Below, in pieces: positions 35,278-44,498 of a stretch of 64,000 nucleotides of DNA (position 1 is the first letter of the stretch; every line of letters starts with the position of its first letter). The stretch is from a bacterium (GTDB taxonomy: Bacteria > Chloroflexota > Chloroflexia > Chloroflexales > Kallotenuaceae): contig JADDQF010000054.1 in NCBI GenBank assembly GCA_016781505.1, forward strand, positions 1 through 64,000, given 5' to 3'. Both the position numbers and the translations under genes were made by a program. Under the pieces are notes generated by a model that was not told the origin of the DNA, searched no databases, and worked only from the letters and a program-made list of their open reading frames with translations.

Positions 35278-35810
35278 CGCAACAGCAGCCTGCCAACACC
35301 CGCAGTGATCGCTTCGTGCGAGCGCTGGTGCGGCACTGGATCTGGCTCGTGAACGGCTTTTTGGTGCTGTACGCCGGCTTGCCGTGGCTATCGCCCCTGC
35401 TGCGGAGCTTTGGTTGGGAGCGGACGGGGCAGGCTATGTTTCGCATGTACGCCCAATTCTGCCATCAGCTGCCGGAGCGCTCGTTTACGTTCAACGGCTT
35501 TCCGGTGTGCTACTGCCAGCGTTGCACCGCGCTGTACACATCGTTGTTGGCGATGAGCGTACTTTACACAGTTGGCCGCTGGCATCAAACGATCGGCAAG
35601 CACCTGCTCTTGCTCTTTACTCTGCCGATGATTGTCGACGGCGGCTGGCATCTGCTGGACGATCTGCTGCCATCGCTCGCACTGCGCGCGTCGAACAGCG
35701 AGGTCGGCTCGTTGAACTTTTGGCTGCGGATGGTGACGGGAACGCTCTTCGGCGTTGGCGTGGTGCTGTGGGCGTATCCCCGCATCCAACGTGAATTTGA
35801 CCGCGTATAA
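35271..35810 (+). CDS. DUF2085 membrane protein with conserved cysteines
   Basis: A 179-residue membrane protein with four likely helices. It carries the DUF2085 signature: C64-H65 in FCHQLPERSF and C80, C82, C85 in FPVCYCQRCTALYTS. The pattern suggests a metal or redox site near the membrane surface; the family function is unknown. The ATG lies within the end of the glutaredoxin-like gene (seven-base overlap), so the two are coupled. The next gene, also DUF2085-like, starts 27 bases later. Confidence 0.85.
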   Translation: MLTQQQPANTRSDRFVRALVRHWIWLVNGFLVLYAGLPWLSPLLRSFGWERTGQAMFRMYAQFCHQLPERSFTFNGFPVCYCQRCTALYTSLLAMSVLYTVGRWHQTIGKHLLLLFTLPMIVDGGWHLLDDLLPSLALRASNSEVGSLNFWLRMVTGTLFGVGVVLWAYPRIQREFDRV

Positions 35811-35837
35811 CAACACAGATTGCCCCATGAGGCTTGT

Positions 35838-36698
35838 ATGGACAATACCCCGGACATTCTGGAGCTAGCCCGGCGCGACATAGCTCAGCGCCGCATTCAC
35901 GACCTGCAACGCTCAGCCGATCAGGCCCAACCCTGGCTGTATGCGTTTCTTGGCCTTTCCCTGACACTTGTAGCGGGCGTGCTCTTTCTGCCCCTCGGGT
36001 CGCTGGCTCACCGCCTCCAGATGGTGGTGCACGGCGTGTGTGCGCAGGCGCACTACCTGACCATAGGCGGATACACCATGCCGCTCTGTGCCCGCAACAC
36101 CGGCATCTACGCCGGCTTTTTGGCGATGGTGGTGTACCTGCTCGCGCTTGGTCGTGGACGAGCCGCCAAGCTTCCACCCTGGTCGATCACGATCTTGCTA
36201 GCTGCGGCGATTGTAGTTATGGGCATCGACGGCTTGAACTCGATGGCGCTGGATATCGGCGGCTATAACCTGTACACCCCCCAAAATACGCTGCGCGTCG
36301 CCAGCGGTTTGGGCATGGGTATGGCATTGGGCGCTTTTATGCTGCTGATCTTTAACCTCAGCCTGCGCTTCGACGCGCGCACCGATCTGCGGGTTGTCGG
36401 CAACTGGGCCGAGCTGCTCGGCGCCTGTGTGGTGGCGGCTGGGATGTACCTGCTCCTGTTCTTCGCGCCGACCTGGCTCTTCTACCCGCTAGCCCTGTTC
36501 AGCGTGCTGGGCATCGTCGGCGTCCTGTTTATGTCAAATGTATTCGTGACCGCGATGATCACCGGTCTGGAAGGGCGGGTGCTCAAATTGCGCCAACTGG
36601 CTCGGCCAGCCACCATTGGCGTAGTGCTGACTGCGCTTGAGCTTGCGCTGCTCGCCGGCCTGCGGGTCTGGATGGAACGCTCGCTCGGCATCCTGTAG
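35838..36698 (+). CDS. Second DUF2085-like membrane protein, degenerate cysteine site
   Basis: A 286-residue protein starting at ATG 35838 behind a GAGG. After a charged N-terminal 30 residues there are about seven membrane helices. The DUF2085-like section is at 60-95: GVCAQAHYLTIGGYTMPLCARNTGIYAGF. C68 and C84 remain, but the usual C-H is split (C68, H72) and C-A-R-C-T-G is C-A-R-N-T-G, so the metal/redox site is reduced. The extra C-terminal helices are not in the first copy. Together with the upstream gene this is a divergent tandem pair. Confidence 0.75.
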   Translation: MDNTPDILELARRDIAQRRIHDLQRSADQAQPWLYAFLGLSLTLVAGVLFLPLGSLAHRLQMVVHGVCAQAHYLTIGGYTMPLCARNTGIYAGFLAMVVYLLALGRGRAAKLPPWSITILLAAAIVVMGIDGLNSMALDIGGYNLYTPQNTLRVASGLGMGMALGAFMLLIFNLSLRFDARTDLRVVGNWAELLGACVVAAGMYLLLFFAPTWLFYPLALFSVLGIVGVLFMSNVFVTAMITGLEGRVLKLRQLARPATIGVVLTALELALLAGLRVWMERSLGIL

Positions 36699-36716
36699 CT
36701 GATTGCGCTTACCGCA

Positions 36717-36752
36717 CACGACCCCGCTCCTGAAGACAGGAGCGGGGTCGTG
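36717..36752. terminator. Perfect 16-bp hairpin between convergent genes
   Basis: CACGACCCCGCTCCTG (36717-36732) pairs perfectly with CAGGAGCGGGGTCGTG (36737-36752) around a four-base AAGA loop. It lies between the stop codons of the converging DUF2085-like and HEAT-SH3 genes and can act for both. No U tract on either side. Confidence 0.85.
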
Positions 36753-36791
36753 GCTTAGTGGTTTGCAGCGGCCTGGATTAGCTACTGGGCT

Positions 36792-37781
36792 TTACGGCGT
36801 TGGCGTGGCGGCCGGTAGGCTCGCGTCGGGGGCTTGGACCAGCGCTTTCGAAATGTAGCCTTCGCCGCCCTCGATGCGGGCCTGGGCCGACACGTTTGGT
36901 CCTAACCGCACGCGATACCAGTCGCCGCTTTGCGCCAGCAAAACTAGCTCGTCGCCGGCTCTGGCCGAGCCGATGATCGAATTGCCCGGCCCGGGTCCGC
37001 TGCGAATGTTGGCATTCGCAGTTACCCTGCCGACAATGTCCGCGGTTGGCACCAGCGACGGCTCGGATACGATTACTTCTGTAGGTACCGGTTCAGGCTC
37101 CGCAGTTACGGTTTCTTCCACCGTTGCGGTCTCGGCCAGGTCGGCGCCCGCCGTGAGCGGCGCCGCTGGCGGTGCTTGACGATTCAGCTCACTGCGCAGC
37201 GCTTGCACCCTGGTGCTGGCAAAGGCCAGTACCGCCAGCATCGCCACAAAGACCACCGCGGTTTTGATTGGCTCGGAAAAGCGCAGCAGCGCCGACCGGG
37301 ATTGCAGCCGATCCAACGCAACCTGGGCAGTATCAGCCACCGACTCGCCCCAGCTTGTTTTGCCGTGGTCTTCCTGCACCACCCGCCGCAGCACCAATAG
37401 CGTCCGGGTATCGCCCACTTCGGAAAGCGCGCGCACAGCACTCCAACGCACATTGCTGTTGGGATGGCGCAGGGCATTGATCAACGCCCCACTGGCTCGG
37501 CCATCGCCGATCTGCGCCAATGCTTCGGCGGCGCGGTACGACGTCAACCACGGATAATTGGGCGCGAGCGCGGCCGACAACATAGACACGGCCGGCGGCC
37601 CGATATCCACCAGATCGTTGACTGCTTGCGTGTGTAACGGATGGTTCGGATCGCCGAGCGCGTTAACCAGATCACGCACGTGATCTTGATTGACCCGCGG
37701 ACGGTTCGTCTCAAGCCGCGCCGTGTCGTGCCGGGAATCGTCTTCGGGCTTTCCAGCCACGTCCTGTGTATGGGTGCTCAT
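36792..37781 (-). CDS. HEAT-repeat, single-pass membrane protein with SH3-type C-terminus
   Basis: A 329-residue protein. Residues 35-160 carry HEAT-type helical repeats (SYRAAEALAQIGDGRASGAL, VRWSAVRALSEVGDTRTLLV). A single membrane helix follows at about 175-195 (AVVFVAMLAVLAFA), then a proline/glutamate linker, and a bacterial SH3 domain at about 255-320 (TANANIRSGPGPGNSIIGSA, GDWYRVRLG). The topology suggests cytoplasmic HEAT repeats and an external wall-binding SH3. It starts eight bases after coaBC ends, with GGAGGAGG somewhat far (13 bases) upstream. No specific role is known. Confidence 0.8.
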   Translation of the reverse strand: MSTHTQDVAGKPEDDSRHDTARLETNRPRVNQDHVRDLVNALGDPNHPLHTQAVNDLVDIGPPAVSMLSAALAPNYPWLTSYRAAEALAQIGDGRASGALINALRHPNSNVRWSAVRALSEVGDTRTLLVLRRVVQEDHGKTSWGESVADTAQVALDRLQSRSALLRFSEPIKTAVVFVAMLAVLAFASTRVQALRSELNRQAPPAAPLTAGADLAETATVEETVTAEPEPVPTEVIVSEPSLVPTADIVGRVTANANIRSGPGPGNSIIGSARAGDELVLLAQSGDWYRVRLGPNVSAQARIEGGEGYISKALVQAPDASLPAATPTP

Positions 37782-37789
37782 CTGAACAA

Positions 37790-39037
37790 TTATTCCTCCT
37801 CCAACCGCATGCTTGGCGCTACCACCGATGCTCCGGTGCGCCCCAGCCGCTCGGGCCAGCGCTGGAGCACGTGCTCCAGCAATTGTTCCGCAATGAGCCC
37901 CTTTGCCGCCCGCGGAAGCGTTACCTTGCCGCCGTCTGCATCAAGCAGCGTCACCTCGATCTCGGGCTGGCCGATGCTGCTGACGGCGTCATTAGCTACA
38001 ATCAGATCCAATTTTTTACGATCCAGCTTGTCGGCGGCATAAGCCAGCAGGTCGTTTGTCTCGGCCGCAAAGCCAATCTTGATCGGTCGCCTAATATCGA
38101 CCAATGATTGCAAGATATCCGGCGTGCGCTCGAGCGCGATGGTGAGCTGCTCGTCCGTCTTCTTCAATTTATGGTCCACGGCTTGCGCCGGCCGGTAGTC
38201 GGCAACAGCCGCATTCATTACCAGCAGATCGGCGTCGGCCACATGAGCATGCACCGCGTCGTGCATCTGCTGCGCAGTTTCCACCCGCACAACATCTAGC
38301 GCAAAGGGCTCAGCCGCGGTAGCGGGACCTGAGATCAGTGTTACCGCCGCGCCTTGATCGCGCGCCGCCGCGGCAAGGGCATAGCCCATCTGGCCGGATG
38401 CACGATTGCCAAGGAAGCGGACCGGGTCCAGCGGCTCATGCGTGCCGCCAGCCGTCACCACGACCTTACGCCCAGCCATGGTTCCATACGTTCGACCGAG
38501 CAAGGCCTGTAGCTCCGCTTCGACGCGCTCGATCGCGGGCAAGCGGCCTCGACCAGTAATGCCGGACGCCAGCATCCCTTCGTCGGGCTCCAGCACCAGC
38601 AAGCCACGCTGTTTCAGCAATGCCACGTTTGCCTGCGTTGCGCTGTTGTGCCACATATTGACATTCATCGCCGGAACCAGCATAACCGGGGCACGGGTAG
38701 CCAGGATCGTGGTCAAAATCATGGTATCGGCCAGACCATGGGCGATGCTTGCCAGTGTATGAGCGGTGGCCGGAACAACTACTACAATGTCGGCTTCCTC
38801 GCCCAGCTTCACATGGGCCGCCGCATTCTCCACCGTCGACCACATCTCGGTGTACACGGGACGATACGTCAGGCTTTGAAAGGTCAGCGGCGTCACAAAG
38901 CGGGTGGCTTCTTCGGTCATCAGCACGTCTACCAATGCTCCCGCAACGGTCAGCTGACGCGCCAGCTCGATGACCTTGTAGTTGGCGATGCTCCCGCCGA
39001 CGCCTAAAACAATCCGTTTTCCGGCCAGAATACCCAC
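37790..39037 (-). CDS. coaBC: Phosphopantothenoylcysteine synthetase/decarboxylase
   Basis: A 415-residue bifunctional coenzyme A enzyme. The CoaC half has VLGVGGSIANYKVIEL, the FMN/substrate histidine region and VPAMNVNMWHN; its flexible loop reads LASGITGRGRLP, with Ser where E. coli has the catalytic Cys. The CoaB half has VTAGGTHEPLDPVRFLGN, SGQMGYALA, LVMNAAVADYRPA and the late KLDRKKLDLIVAND. The start is GTG at 39035-39037, seven bases after GAGG; a TTG two codons upstream is too close to it. A full promoter lies at 39061-39089. coaX is next upstream on the same strand. Confidence 0.95.
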   Translation of the reverse strand: MGILAGKRIVLGVGGSIANYKVIELARQLTVAGALVDVLMTEEATRFVTPLTFQSLTYRPVYTEMWSTVENAAAHVKLGEEADIVVVVPATAHTLASIAHGLADTMILTTILATRAPVMLVPAMNVNMWHNSATQANVALLKQRGLLVLEPDEGMLASGITGRGRLPAIERVEAELQALLGRTYGTMAGRKVVVTAGGTHEPLDPVRFLGNRASGQMGYALAAAARDQGAAVTLISGPATAAEPFALDVVRVETAQQMHDAVHAHVADADLLVMNAAVADYRPAQAVDHKLKKTDEQLTIALERTPDILQSLVDIRRPIKIGFAAETNDLLAYAADKLDRKKLDLIVANDAVSSIGQPEIEVTLLDADGGKVTLPRAAKGLIAEQLLEHVLQRWPERLGRTGASVVAPSMRLEEE

Positions 39038-39060
39038 AATCAATCCTCAAACAACAGTTC

Positions 39061-39089
39061 ATTGTAGCAGTGGGGCTAGTCACCGTCAA
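39061..39089 (-). promoter_or_regulatory. Promoter TTGACG-N17-TACAAT of coaBC
   Basis: The -35 TTGACG (39084-39089) and -10 TACAAT (39061-39066) are 17 bases apart on the minus strand, and the -10 is extended by TGC. Transcription should start near 39054, giving a leader of about 17 bases with the GAGG site. Confidence 0.8.
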
Positions 39090-39177
39090 AGCAAGCGATG
39101 TGATAGTTGCCTGTTAATTAGCCGCAGCACACACGTCACACCTTAATGCCGATAGTTCATGGCTGTTGGCTGCCAGC

Positions 39178-39957
39178 TCAACCTTGATTTAGCCCATAGA
39201 TCAGCCGCAAACCTTCCAGCACCAGATGATCGACCACATGATCGATCACCTGATCGTCCGCGGGCAGCGCATCCATGATCAGTCGCGACAGGCCGCCCGT
39301 AGCCACTACCGTCGCGCGCTCGCCCAGCTCCGTCCAGATGCGATGGATCAGGCCCTCCACCAAGCCGGCATAGCCGAACACGATGCCCGACTGCATATAT
39401 TGCACCGTGTTTTTGCCGATCACCCGTTGCGGACGTACAACTTCAACCTGGTACAGCTTGGCCGCCGCCTTGCCTAACGCTTCGGCGGAAATCACAATAT
39501 TCGGGGCGATCACGCCGCCGATGTATTCGCCGCCGCGGGCCACAACGTCGAACACGGTAGCCGTGCCAAACTCGACCACAACGACCGGCGCGCCAAATCG
39601 CTGGTACGCCGCTACCGCGTGCGCGACGCGATCCGCGCCGAGCTCGCGCGGCGTATCGATCATCAGCCGCAAGCCCGTCTTGATGCCGGGGCCGACCACC
39701 AGTGGCTCGACCCCCAAATATTGCCGCGCCAGCTCAACAAAAACATCGGTCAGCGGCGGCACCACACATGCGATCGCGCAGCCCTTGACGCTCCTGATGT
39801 GGTAGCCGCGCAGCTCGAACAGGTTGCGCACCAGCACCGCGTATTCGTCCGTTAGTTTGTGGCGTTGCGTCGACAGCCGCCACACAACAACCTGCGCTGC
39901 GCCATCGTACAGACCGAGCTTGATGTTTGTGTTGCCAACGTCGATTGCGAGCAGCAT
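39178..39957 (-). CDS. coaX: Type III pantothenate kinase
   Basis: A 259-residue kinase for the first step of coenzyme A synthesis. The phosphate motif MLLAIDVGNTNIKLG is at the N-terminus; GADRVAHAVAAY and the second motif VEFGTATVFDVV follow. In the second motif the usual D-F-G-T-A-T has E for the aspartate. The start is ATG at 39955-39957 with GGAGG upstream; the frame is open further. It lies 140 bases before coaBC, which has its own promoter, and is divergent from galK. Confidence 0.95.
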   Translation of the reverse strand: MLLAIDVGNTNIKLGLYDGAAQVVVWRLSTQRHKLTDEYAVLVRNLFELRGYHIRSVKGCAIACVVPPLTDVFVELARQYLGVEPLVVGPGIKTGLRLMIDTPRELGADRVAHAVAAYQRFGAPVVVVEFGTATVFDVVARGGEYIGGVIAPNIVISAEALGKAAAKLYQVEVVRPQRVIGKNTVQYMQSGIVFGYAGLVEGLIHRIWTELGERATVVATGGLSRLIMDALPADDQVIDHVVDHLVLEGLRLIYGLNQG

Positions 39958-39988
39958 GGTGCGCCTGTCCTCCACATAAACTACCCTT

Positions 39989-39997
39989 ATTCTAGCA
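39989..39997 (-). promoter_or_regulatory. Extended -10 TGCTAGAAT of coaX
   Basis: TGC before TAGAAT on the minus strand, 31 bases before the coaX ATG. No strong -35. Confidence 0.5.
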
Positions 39998-40048
39998 CTC
40001 ACCACCGCAGCGTCTGCTGGATAAATGCTGTCACGCTGGGGCTGCGGC

Positions 40049-40077
40049 TTGACGCCGGACACTGCCTGTGTCATAAA
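40049..40077 (+). promoter_or_regulatory. Promoter TTGACG-N17-CATAAA of galK
   Basis: TTGACG (40049-40054) and CATAAA (40072-40077) with 17-base spacing, ending 37 bases before the galK ATG. The -10 matches consensus at four of six positions. Confidence 0.5.
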
Positions 40078-40114
40078 TGCCCCCACATCATGTATGCCTT
40101 ATCAAGGAGCCCGT

Positions 40115-41311
40115 ATGGCCATGTCTGAAGTCGATGATCGCCGCGTGCAGATGGTCCGGCGCTTTAACCAAATATTTGAAGCCACACCCACACGGCTCAC
40201 GCGCGCTCCAGGGCGTGTTAATCTGATCGGCGAGCATACTGATTATAATGAAGGTTTTGTGCTGCCGGCGGCAATTGATCGGGCGGCATGGATTGTGGCG
40301 CGGCTGCGTGACGACCGCCAGCTCCGCGTGCACGCTATCCACTATGACGCTTCCGCCGAGCTAAACCTGGATCAATTGCAGCCGGGACAGGTGCACGGCT
40401 GGCCCGCCTACATCGCCGGTATGGCCGATTACCTCCAGCAGGCAGGTCATGCGCTGCGAGGGGCAGATTTGCTGATCGACGGCGATGTACCAGAAGGAGC
40501 CGGGCTTTCTTCCTCAGCTGCTTTGGAAGTTGCCACCGGCGCAACGCTGCTGAGTCTAGCGGGCATTGAGCTGGACCGCATTGGGCTAGCGCAGGCCGGC
40601 CAACAGACGGAGCACAACTATATTCATGTCAACTCGGGGATAATGGATCAGCTGATTTCGGCGGTAGGCAAGCAGCACCACGCGCTGCTGATCGATTGCC
40701 GCGACTACAGCGCGCAGCCGATTCCGCTCCGGCCCGATGCGCAGCTGGTCGTGTGCAACAGCAAGGTCAGCCGTGAGCTGGCCGGCTCCGGCTACAACAC
40801 CCGCCGGGCCGAGTGCGACGAAGCCGTACAACTGCTGCAGGCAGTCTTGCCTGCGATCAAAACCCTGCGCGACGTTTCACCGGAGCAGCTCGCGCAACAT
40901 GCGGATCTGCTGCCGCCCGTTATCCTCAAACGGGCACGGCATGTAGTTTCCGAAAACGCGCGGGTACTGGCAAGCGCGGCGGCATTGCGTGGCGGCGACC
41001 TTGTCCGCTTTGGCGCGCTCATGAACGAAGCACACCGGAGCTACCGTGATGATTTCGAGGCCAGCGTACCCCCGATCGAAGTGCTGGTGTCGGCAGCACT
41101 CAGTGTTGGCGGCGTGTACGGCTCGCGCCTGACCGGCGGAGGCTGGGGCGGTTGTACCGTCAGCCTGGTTGATGGCGGCGCGGTTGAACGCTTCAGCAGC
41201 ACCGTCGCCACAATGTTTGAGCACGAGATCGGCTATACGCCCGACATCTATGCCTGCGTCGCCTCGGAAGGCGTTTCGGTCACGCCGCTTGAGGGTGGTA
41301 CCGGGCGTTGA
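40115..41311 (+). CDS. galK: Galactokinase
   Basis: A 398-residue GHMP-family kinase phosphorylating galactose. Motif 1, PGRVNLIGEHTDYNEGF, is the galactokinase signature (32-47); motif 2 is PEGAGLSSSAALEVA; motif 3 is TGGGWGGCTVSLV. The start is ATG 40115 with AAGGAG five bases upstream; an ATG two codons later is possible. galT and galE are not adjacent. A strong hairpin follows the gene. Confidence 0.95.
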   Translation: MAMSEVDDRRVQMVRRFNQIFEATPTRLTRAPGRVNLIGEHTDYNEGFVLPAAIDRAAWIVARLRDDRQLRVHAIHYDASAELNLDQLQPGQVHGWPAYIAGMADYLQQAGHALRGADLLIDGDVPEGAGLSSSAALEVATGATLLSLAGIELDRIGLAQAGQQTEHNYIHVNSGIMDQLISAVGKQHHALLIDCRDYSAQPIPLRPDAQLVVCNSKVSRELAGSGYNTRRAECDEAVQLLQAVLPAIKTLRDVSPEQLAQHADLLPPVILKRARHVVSENARVLASAAALRGGDLVRFGALMNEAHRSYRDDFEASVPPIEVLVSAALSVGGVYGSRLTGGGWGGCTVSLVDGGAVERFSSTVATMFEHEIGYTPDIYACVASEGVSVTPLEGGTGR

Positions 41312-41360
41312 CGGCGGCGTATTACAATCCTGATGCACTCTTTTTACACCCCCCGGCTGC

Positions 41361-41394
41361 ACGGCGACGCGATCTGTTTGATCCGCGTCGCCGT
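41361..41394 (+). terminator. Hairpin after galK
   Basis: ACGGCGACGCGATC (41361-41374) pairs with GATCCGCGTCGCCGT (41380-41394), with one bulged C and a five-base TGTTT loop. It starts 50 bases after the stop codon. No U tract. Confidence 0.7.
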
Positions 41395-41591
41395 TCGTAT
41401 GTGCCGCCGTACGCGAAGATGCGACCACCGTAGCCAAGCAATCAGTACCCGTGCTGGGTTGATTCGGTACCAGGAACCAAGCTACATTCCCACCTAGCTT
41501 CGCATGTGTAGTGTCCGGCATATGCTGTTTTGGCCGCGCGGCACGCTTTGCACCTCGGGACCATTCACGGCAAGAAAACGGACCCATCACG

Positions 41592-41623
41592 GCAGCCCCA
41601 AAGTACCACGTTTTTGGGGCTGC
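41592..41623. terminator. Second hairpin in the galK-kinase gap
   Basis: An 11-bp perfect stem with a 10-base loop, 27 bases before the likely kinase promoter. It could insulate the kinase promoter from read-through; a regulatory dyad is the alternative. Confidence 0.45.
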
Positions 41624-41649
41624 ACGTCTCGCAATCCGCCATAACGCCA

Positions 41650-41658
41650 TGCTATACT
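41650..41658 (+). promoter_or_regulatory. Extended -10 TGCTATACT before the histidine kinase
   Basis: TGC plus TATACT, five of six matches to TATAAT. It lies about 175 bases before the kinase start, leaving a long leader. Confidence 0.4.
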
Positions 41659-41834
41659 GCCGCCCGATCTCGGAAATTGGCGTCCACAATGAGTGATTCA
41701 AACGCACCAATGGCTATTAAGTGTGAAATCGATGCGTACATTGCCATGGGCTACGGACGCCACCTTGCATAGGCCAGCACCAAGCGATTGCCCGGATCGT
41801 GTGAACGTAGCACATTTGGAAGCGATAGTTAATC

Positions 41835-44498
41835 ATGAGCGAACGCTTAGCCCATTGGTTGGAAACCCACGAGCCTATCCTTGTTCCCCGCTGGGCAAGG
41901 CGTATTCGCGAGCGCGGCGTCAGCGATGAAAAGATCGGCACCGGCGAGCTACGCTCCAGATTTTTTGTCCACGCTTATGCCGGCCTGGTCGCGGCCGCGC
42001 GTGGTGATTATGGACTGCTGTCGGCGGCGCTTGAGGGCGCTCCTCAACTGTGCGGCCGCACGGATCAAACGCTTCCGCAACTGCTTGAAGTTCCTTTTCA
42101 GCTGCGTCGGCTGGTGTGGGACCTCGCCCTCCAGGATGACGATGCGCCCATGATGATGCAGGTGCTGGCCGAGCTAGAGCCACTGACCGAGTGGATGGTG
42201 GGTGTCTTGTCCCGCCAGTTTGGTCAAGGGATCGAGCGCGCGCTGCGCCAGCAAATCGACGAAGCCGAGTTCATGGCCACGCAGCTTGCCGTTGCCACCG
42301 AGGAAGCGGACCTGGTTGCTCTGCGTAATAATCGGTTGTACACGTTCTCCCAGGCGCTTGGCGGCAGCCTGAAGCTCCAAGATCTTGTTAACACGATTGG
42401 CCACGAGCTTCAGCAGGCGCTTGGTACGGAGCGCTGCGCCATTTGGCTATGCGCGGATCACCAGCTGTTCAATGCGCAGGCCTGGGGCTACCCGCAGCCC
42501 TTGCACACAGTCCGCTACGCCGTGGACGAGCCCTGCCTGGTGCCGGAAGCTCTGCGCCGGGCCCAACCATGGTTGCTCCCAGATCCGTCCGCCACGCTGG
42601 ATGGCGGCTGGGTTGATCCCCAGGCGGCGCTGCTGGCCCTACCCCTGATTGCCGGCGACGCTCGACTGGGGGTGATCGTGGTGCAAGGCGCCCAAGAACG
42701 TCTAACCGCCGACCAGGTTGCACTTGCCCAAGCGCTGGCCAGCCAGGCGGCCCTCGCCCTGGAAAATGCACGCTTATACGAGCAGATCGTGCGGCTCAAT
42801 ACAGAGCTTGAACAGCGCATCCAAGCCCGCACGCAAGAGCTGAGCACCGAGCGCGACCGTCTCGACCTCCTTTTTTCGATTTCCAGTACGGTCAGCAGTA
42901 CGCTTGACGTCGACACACTGCTCACCGATCTGTTGCAGGTGTTAGCCCAGCGGATGGCTGTCACCCATGGCTCGGTCATGCTGCTCGACGCCGAAACCTC
43001 GCAGCTCGTTCGCCGTGCCACCTTAGGACCAACCACAACCGAGATCAGTCATTTCCCGATTGGCCATGGCGTGGCAGGCTGGGTCGCACAGCAGCGCGAA
43101 GCCGTGCTGATCGACGACGTAACGGTCGATCCGCGCTGGGTTGAGCTGGGCCCGCCGGACAATGACGGCAAGCATGGGGGCTCGCTGCTTGCCGTACCGC
43201 TGATCACCTCGGACGAGTTGTTGGGCGTGCTCATCCTGTCTCACCCCGACATAGGCTACTTCAGGATCGAACACCATCGCCTCCTGACGGTTGTGGCTAA
43301 CGAGGTAGCAGTCGCGCTGCGTAACGCGGACTTGTACCATTACATCAGCGAGCAGGCTGGAACATTAGCCAACATGGTGCAAGCTGAACGCGCCGCTTCT
43401 AGCCAAAGCCAGGCTATTCTGCAATCGATTGCCGATGGTGTGGTGGTCTGTGATTGCAACGGCCAGGTGATGCTGGCCAACCCAATGAGCGCGCAGATCT
43501 TGGAGCAACCTATCGAAGAATTGTTCATGGTGAACATCCATGATGTGTTACGCACACTCAAGGTGATGGGACCGGAACGCGAGCCATTGCAGGAAGTATT
43601 GGACGCGCCATTGGACGAACACGGGCAGCCGCGCCAGTTTCGGGCGACGTTCCGCAGCGGCCCACGCTCGGTGGATATGGCGCTGGGACCGGTGCTGGCC
43701 GAAAGTGGCGAGCTTCTGGGCGGCGTGGCCATCCTGCGCGATATAACCAAGGAGATCGAGTCGGACCGGCTCAAGACCGAGTTTATCGGCACGGTCAGCC
43801 ACGAGCTGCGCACGCCCATGACCGTGATTAAGGGCTACGTCCAGCTTTTAGGCATGGGCTCCATGGGCGACCTTTCGCCGATGCAGCGGCAATTGCTTGA
43901 CACGATCAAGAGTAATGCCGAACGAATGACGGCGATTATTAACGATTTGCTCGATATCACCAAAATCGAGTCAGGCAGCGTCGAGCTCAACTTCCGGCCG
44001 ATCAACATCTTGGACGCGATCCACAAGGCTGTAAGCGGCCAGCAGACGCTACTAGAAAGCCGCAAGCACCAGCTACGGATCGACGTAGCGCCTGACATGG
44101 CGCCAGGATTGGCGGACGCAGCTCGGCTCCAGCAGGTACTCGATAATATCCTGTCAAACGCCATCAAATTTACCCCCAAGAACGGCAAAATCCGGGTCGA
44201 AGCTCGTATGGTCACCGGCGCGAACGTGCCCGAAGAACGCCGCGCAGGCCTGTCGCTGCGGCGGAACTATGTGCAGATCGCCGTCCGCGACAGCGGCATT
44301 GGCATGGCGCCTGAAGAGCTTGGACAAATTTTTGAGCGCTTTTACCGTGCGGAAAGTGAGCTCAAAGTCGAGGCGGGCGGCACAGGTCTGGGCCTTGCAA
44401 TCGTACGGCCGCTGGTGCAGCTGATGGGTGGCCGCCTGGGGGTCGACAGCGAAAGGGGCCAAGGCTCAACATTTACGCTGCTCCTCCCGGCCGCCTAG
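41835..44498 (+). CDS. GAF-GAF-PAS sensor histidine kinase
   Basis: An 887-residue soluble hybrid of sensor domains. Residues 1-155 look like an all-helical RsbRD/globin-type N-terminal sensor; a GAF domain lies at about 175-320, a coiled coil near 325-355 (TELEQRIQARTQELSTERD), a second GAF at about 365-505, a PAS domain at about 540-645, and the kinase core. The H-box is VSHELRTPM with H656; the N-box is DNILSNAIKFTPKNG, then DSGIGMAPEELGQIFERFYRAES and GGTGLGLAIV. No membrane segment and no receiver domain are present and no response regulator gene is adjacent, so it is an orphan. No good Shine-Dalgarno is seen. Confidence 0.92.
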   Translation: MSERLAHWLETHEPILVPRWARRIRERGVSDEKIGTGELRSRFFVHAYAGLVAAARGDYGLLSAALEGAPQLCGRTDQTLPQLLEVPFQLRRLVWDLALQDDDAPMMMQVLAELEPLTEWMVGVLSRQFGQGIERALRQQIDEAEFMATQLAVATEEADLVALRNNRLYTFSQALGGSLKLQDLVNTIGHELQQALGTERCAIWLCADHQLFNAQAWGYPQPLHTVRYAVDEPCLVPEALRRAQPWLLPDPSATLDGGWVDPQAALLALPLIAGDARLGVIVVQGAQERLTADQVALAQALASQAALALENARLYEQIVRLNTELEQRIQARTQELSTERDRLDLLFSISSTVSSTLDVDTLLTDLLQVLAQRMAVTHGSVMLLDAETSQLVRRATLGPTTTEISHFPIGHGVAGWVAQQREAVLIDDVTVDPRWVELGPPDNDGKHGGSLLAVPLITSDELLGVLILSHPDIGYFRIEHHRLLTVVANEVAVALRNADLYHYISEQAGTLANMVQAERAASSQSQAILQSIADGVVVCDCNGQVMLANPMSAQILEQPIEELFMVNIHDVLRTLKVMGPEREPLQEVLDAPLDEHGQPRQFRATFRSGPRSVDMALGPVLAESGELLGGVAILRDITKEIESDRLKTEFIGTVSHELRTPMTVIKGYVQLLGMGSMGDLSPMQRQLLDTIKSNAERMTAIINDLLDITKIESGSVELNFRPINILDAIHKAVSGQQTLLESRKHQLRIDVAPDMAPGLADAARLQQVLDNILSNAIKFTPKNGKIRVEARMVTGANVPEERRAGLSLRRNYVQIAVRDSGIGMAPEELGQIFERFYRAESELKVEAGGTGLGLAIVRPLVQLMGGRLGVDSERGQGSTFTLLLPAA

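Larger units (their letters stand above)
41312..41834. other. 523-base gap between galK and the histidine kinase
   Basis: No convincing gene. It holds the galK hairpin (41361-41394), a second perfect 11-bp hairpin GCAGCCCCAAA (41592-41602) with TTTGGGGCTGC (41613-41623), and a TGCTATACT extended -10 at 41650-41658. Confidence 0.6.

Noticed and set aside
37790..39037. Loss of the catalytic cysteine in CoaC (LASG instead of A-C-G)
   Set aside because: I recall that other bacterial CoaBC proteins also have Ser or another residue at this position, so it is probably a normal variant rather than a defect.
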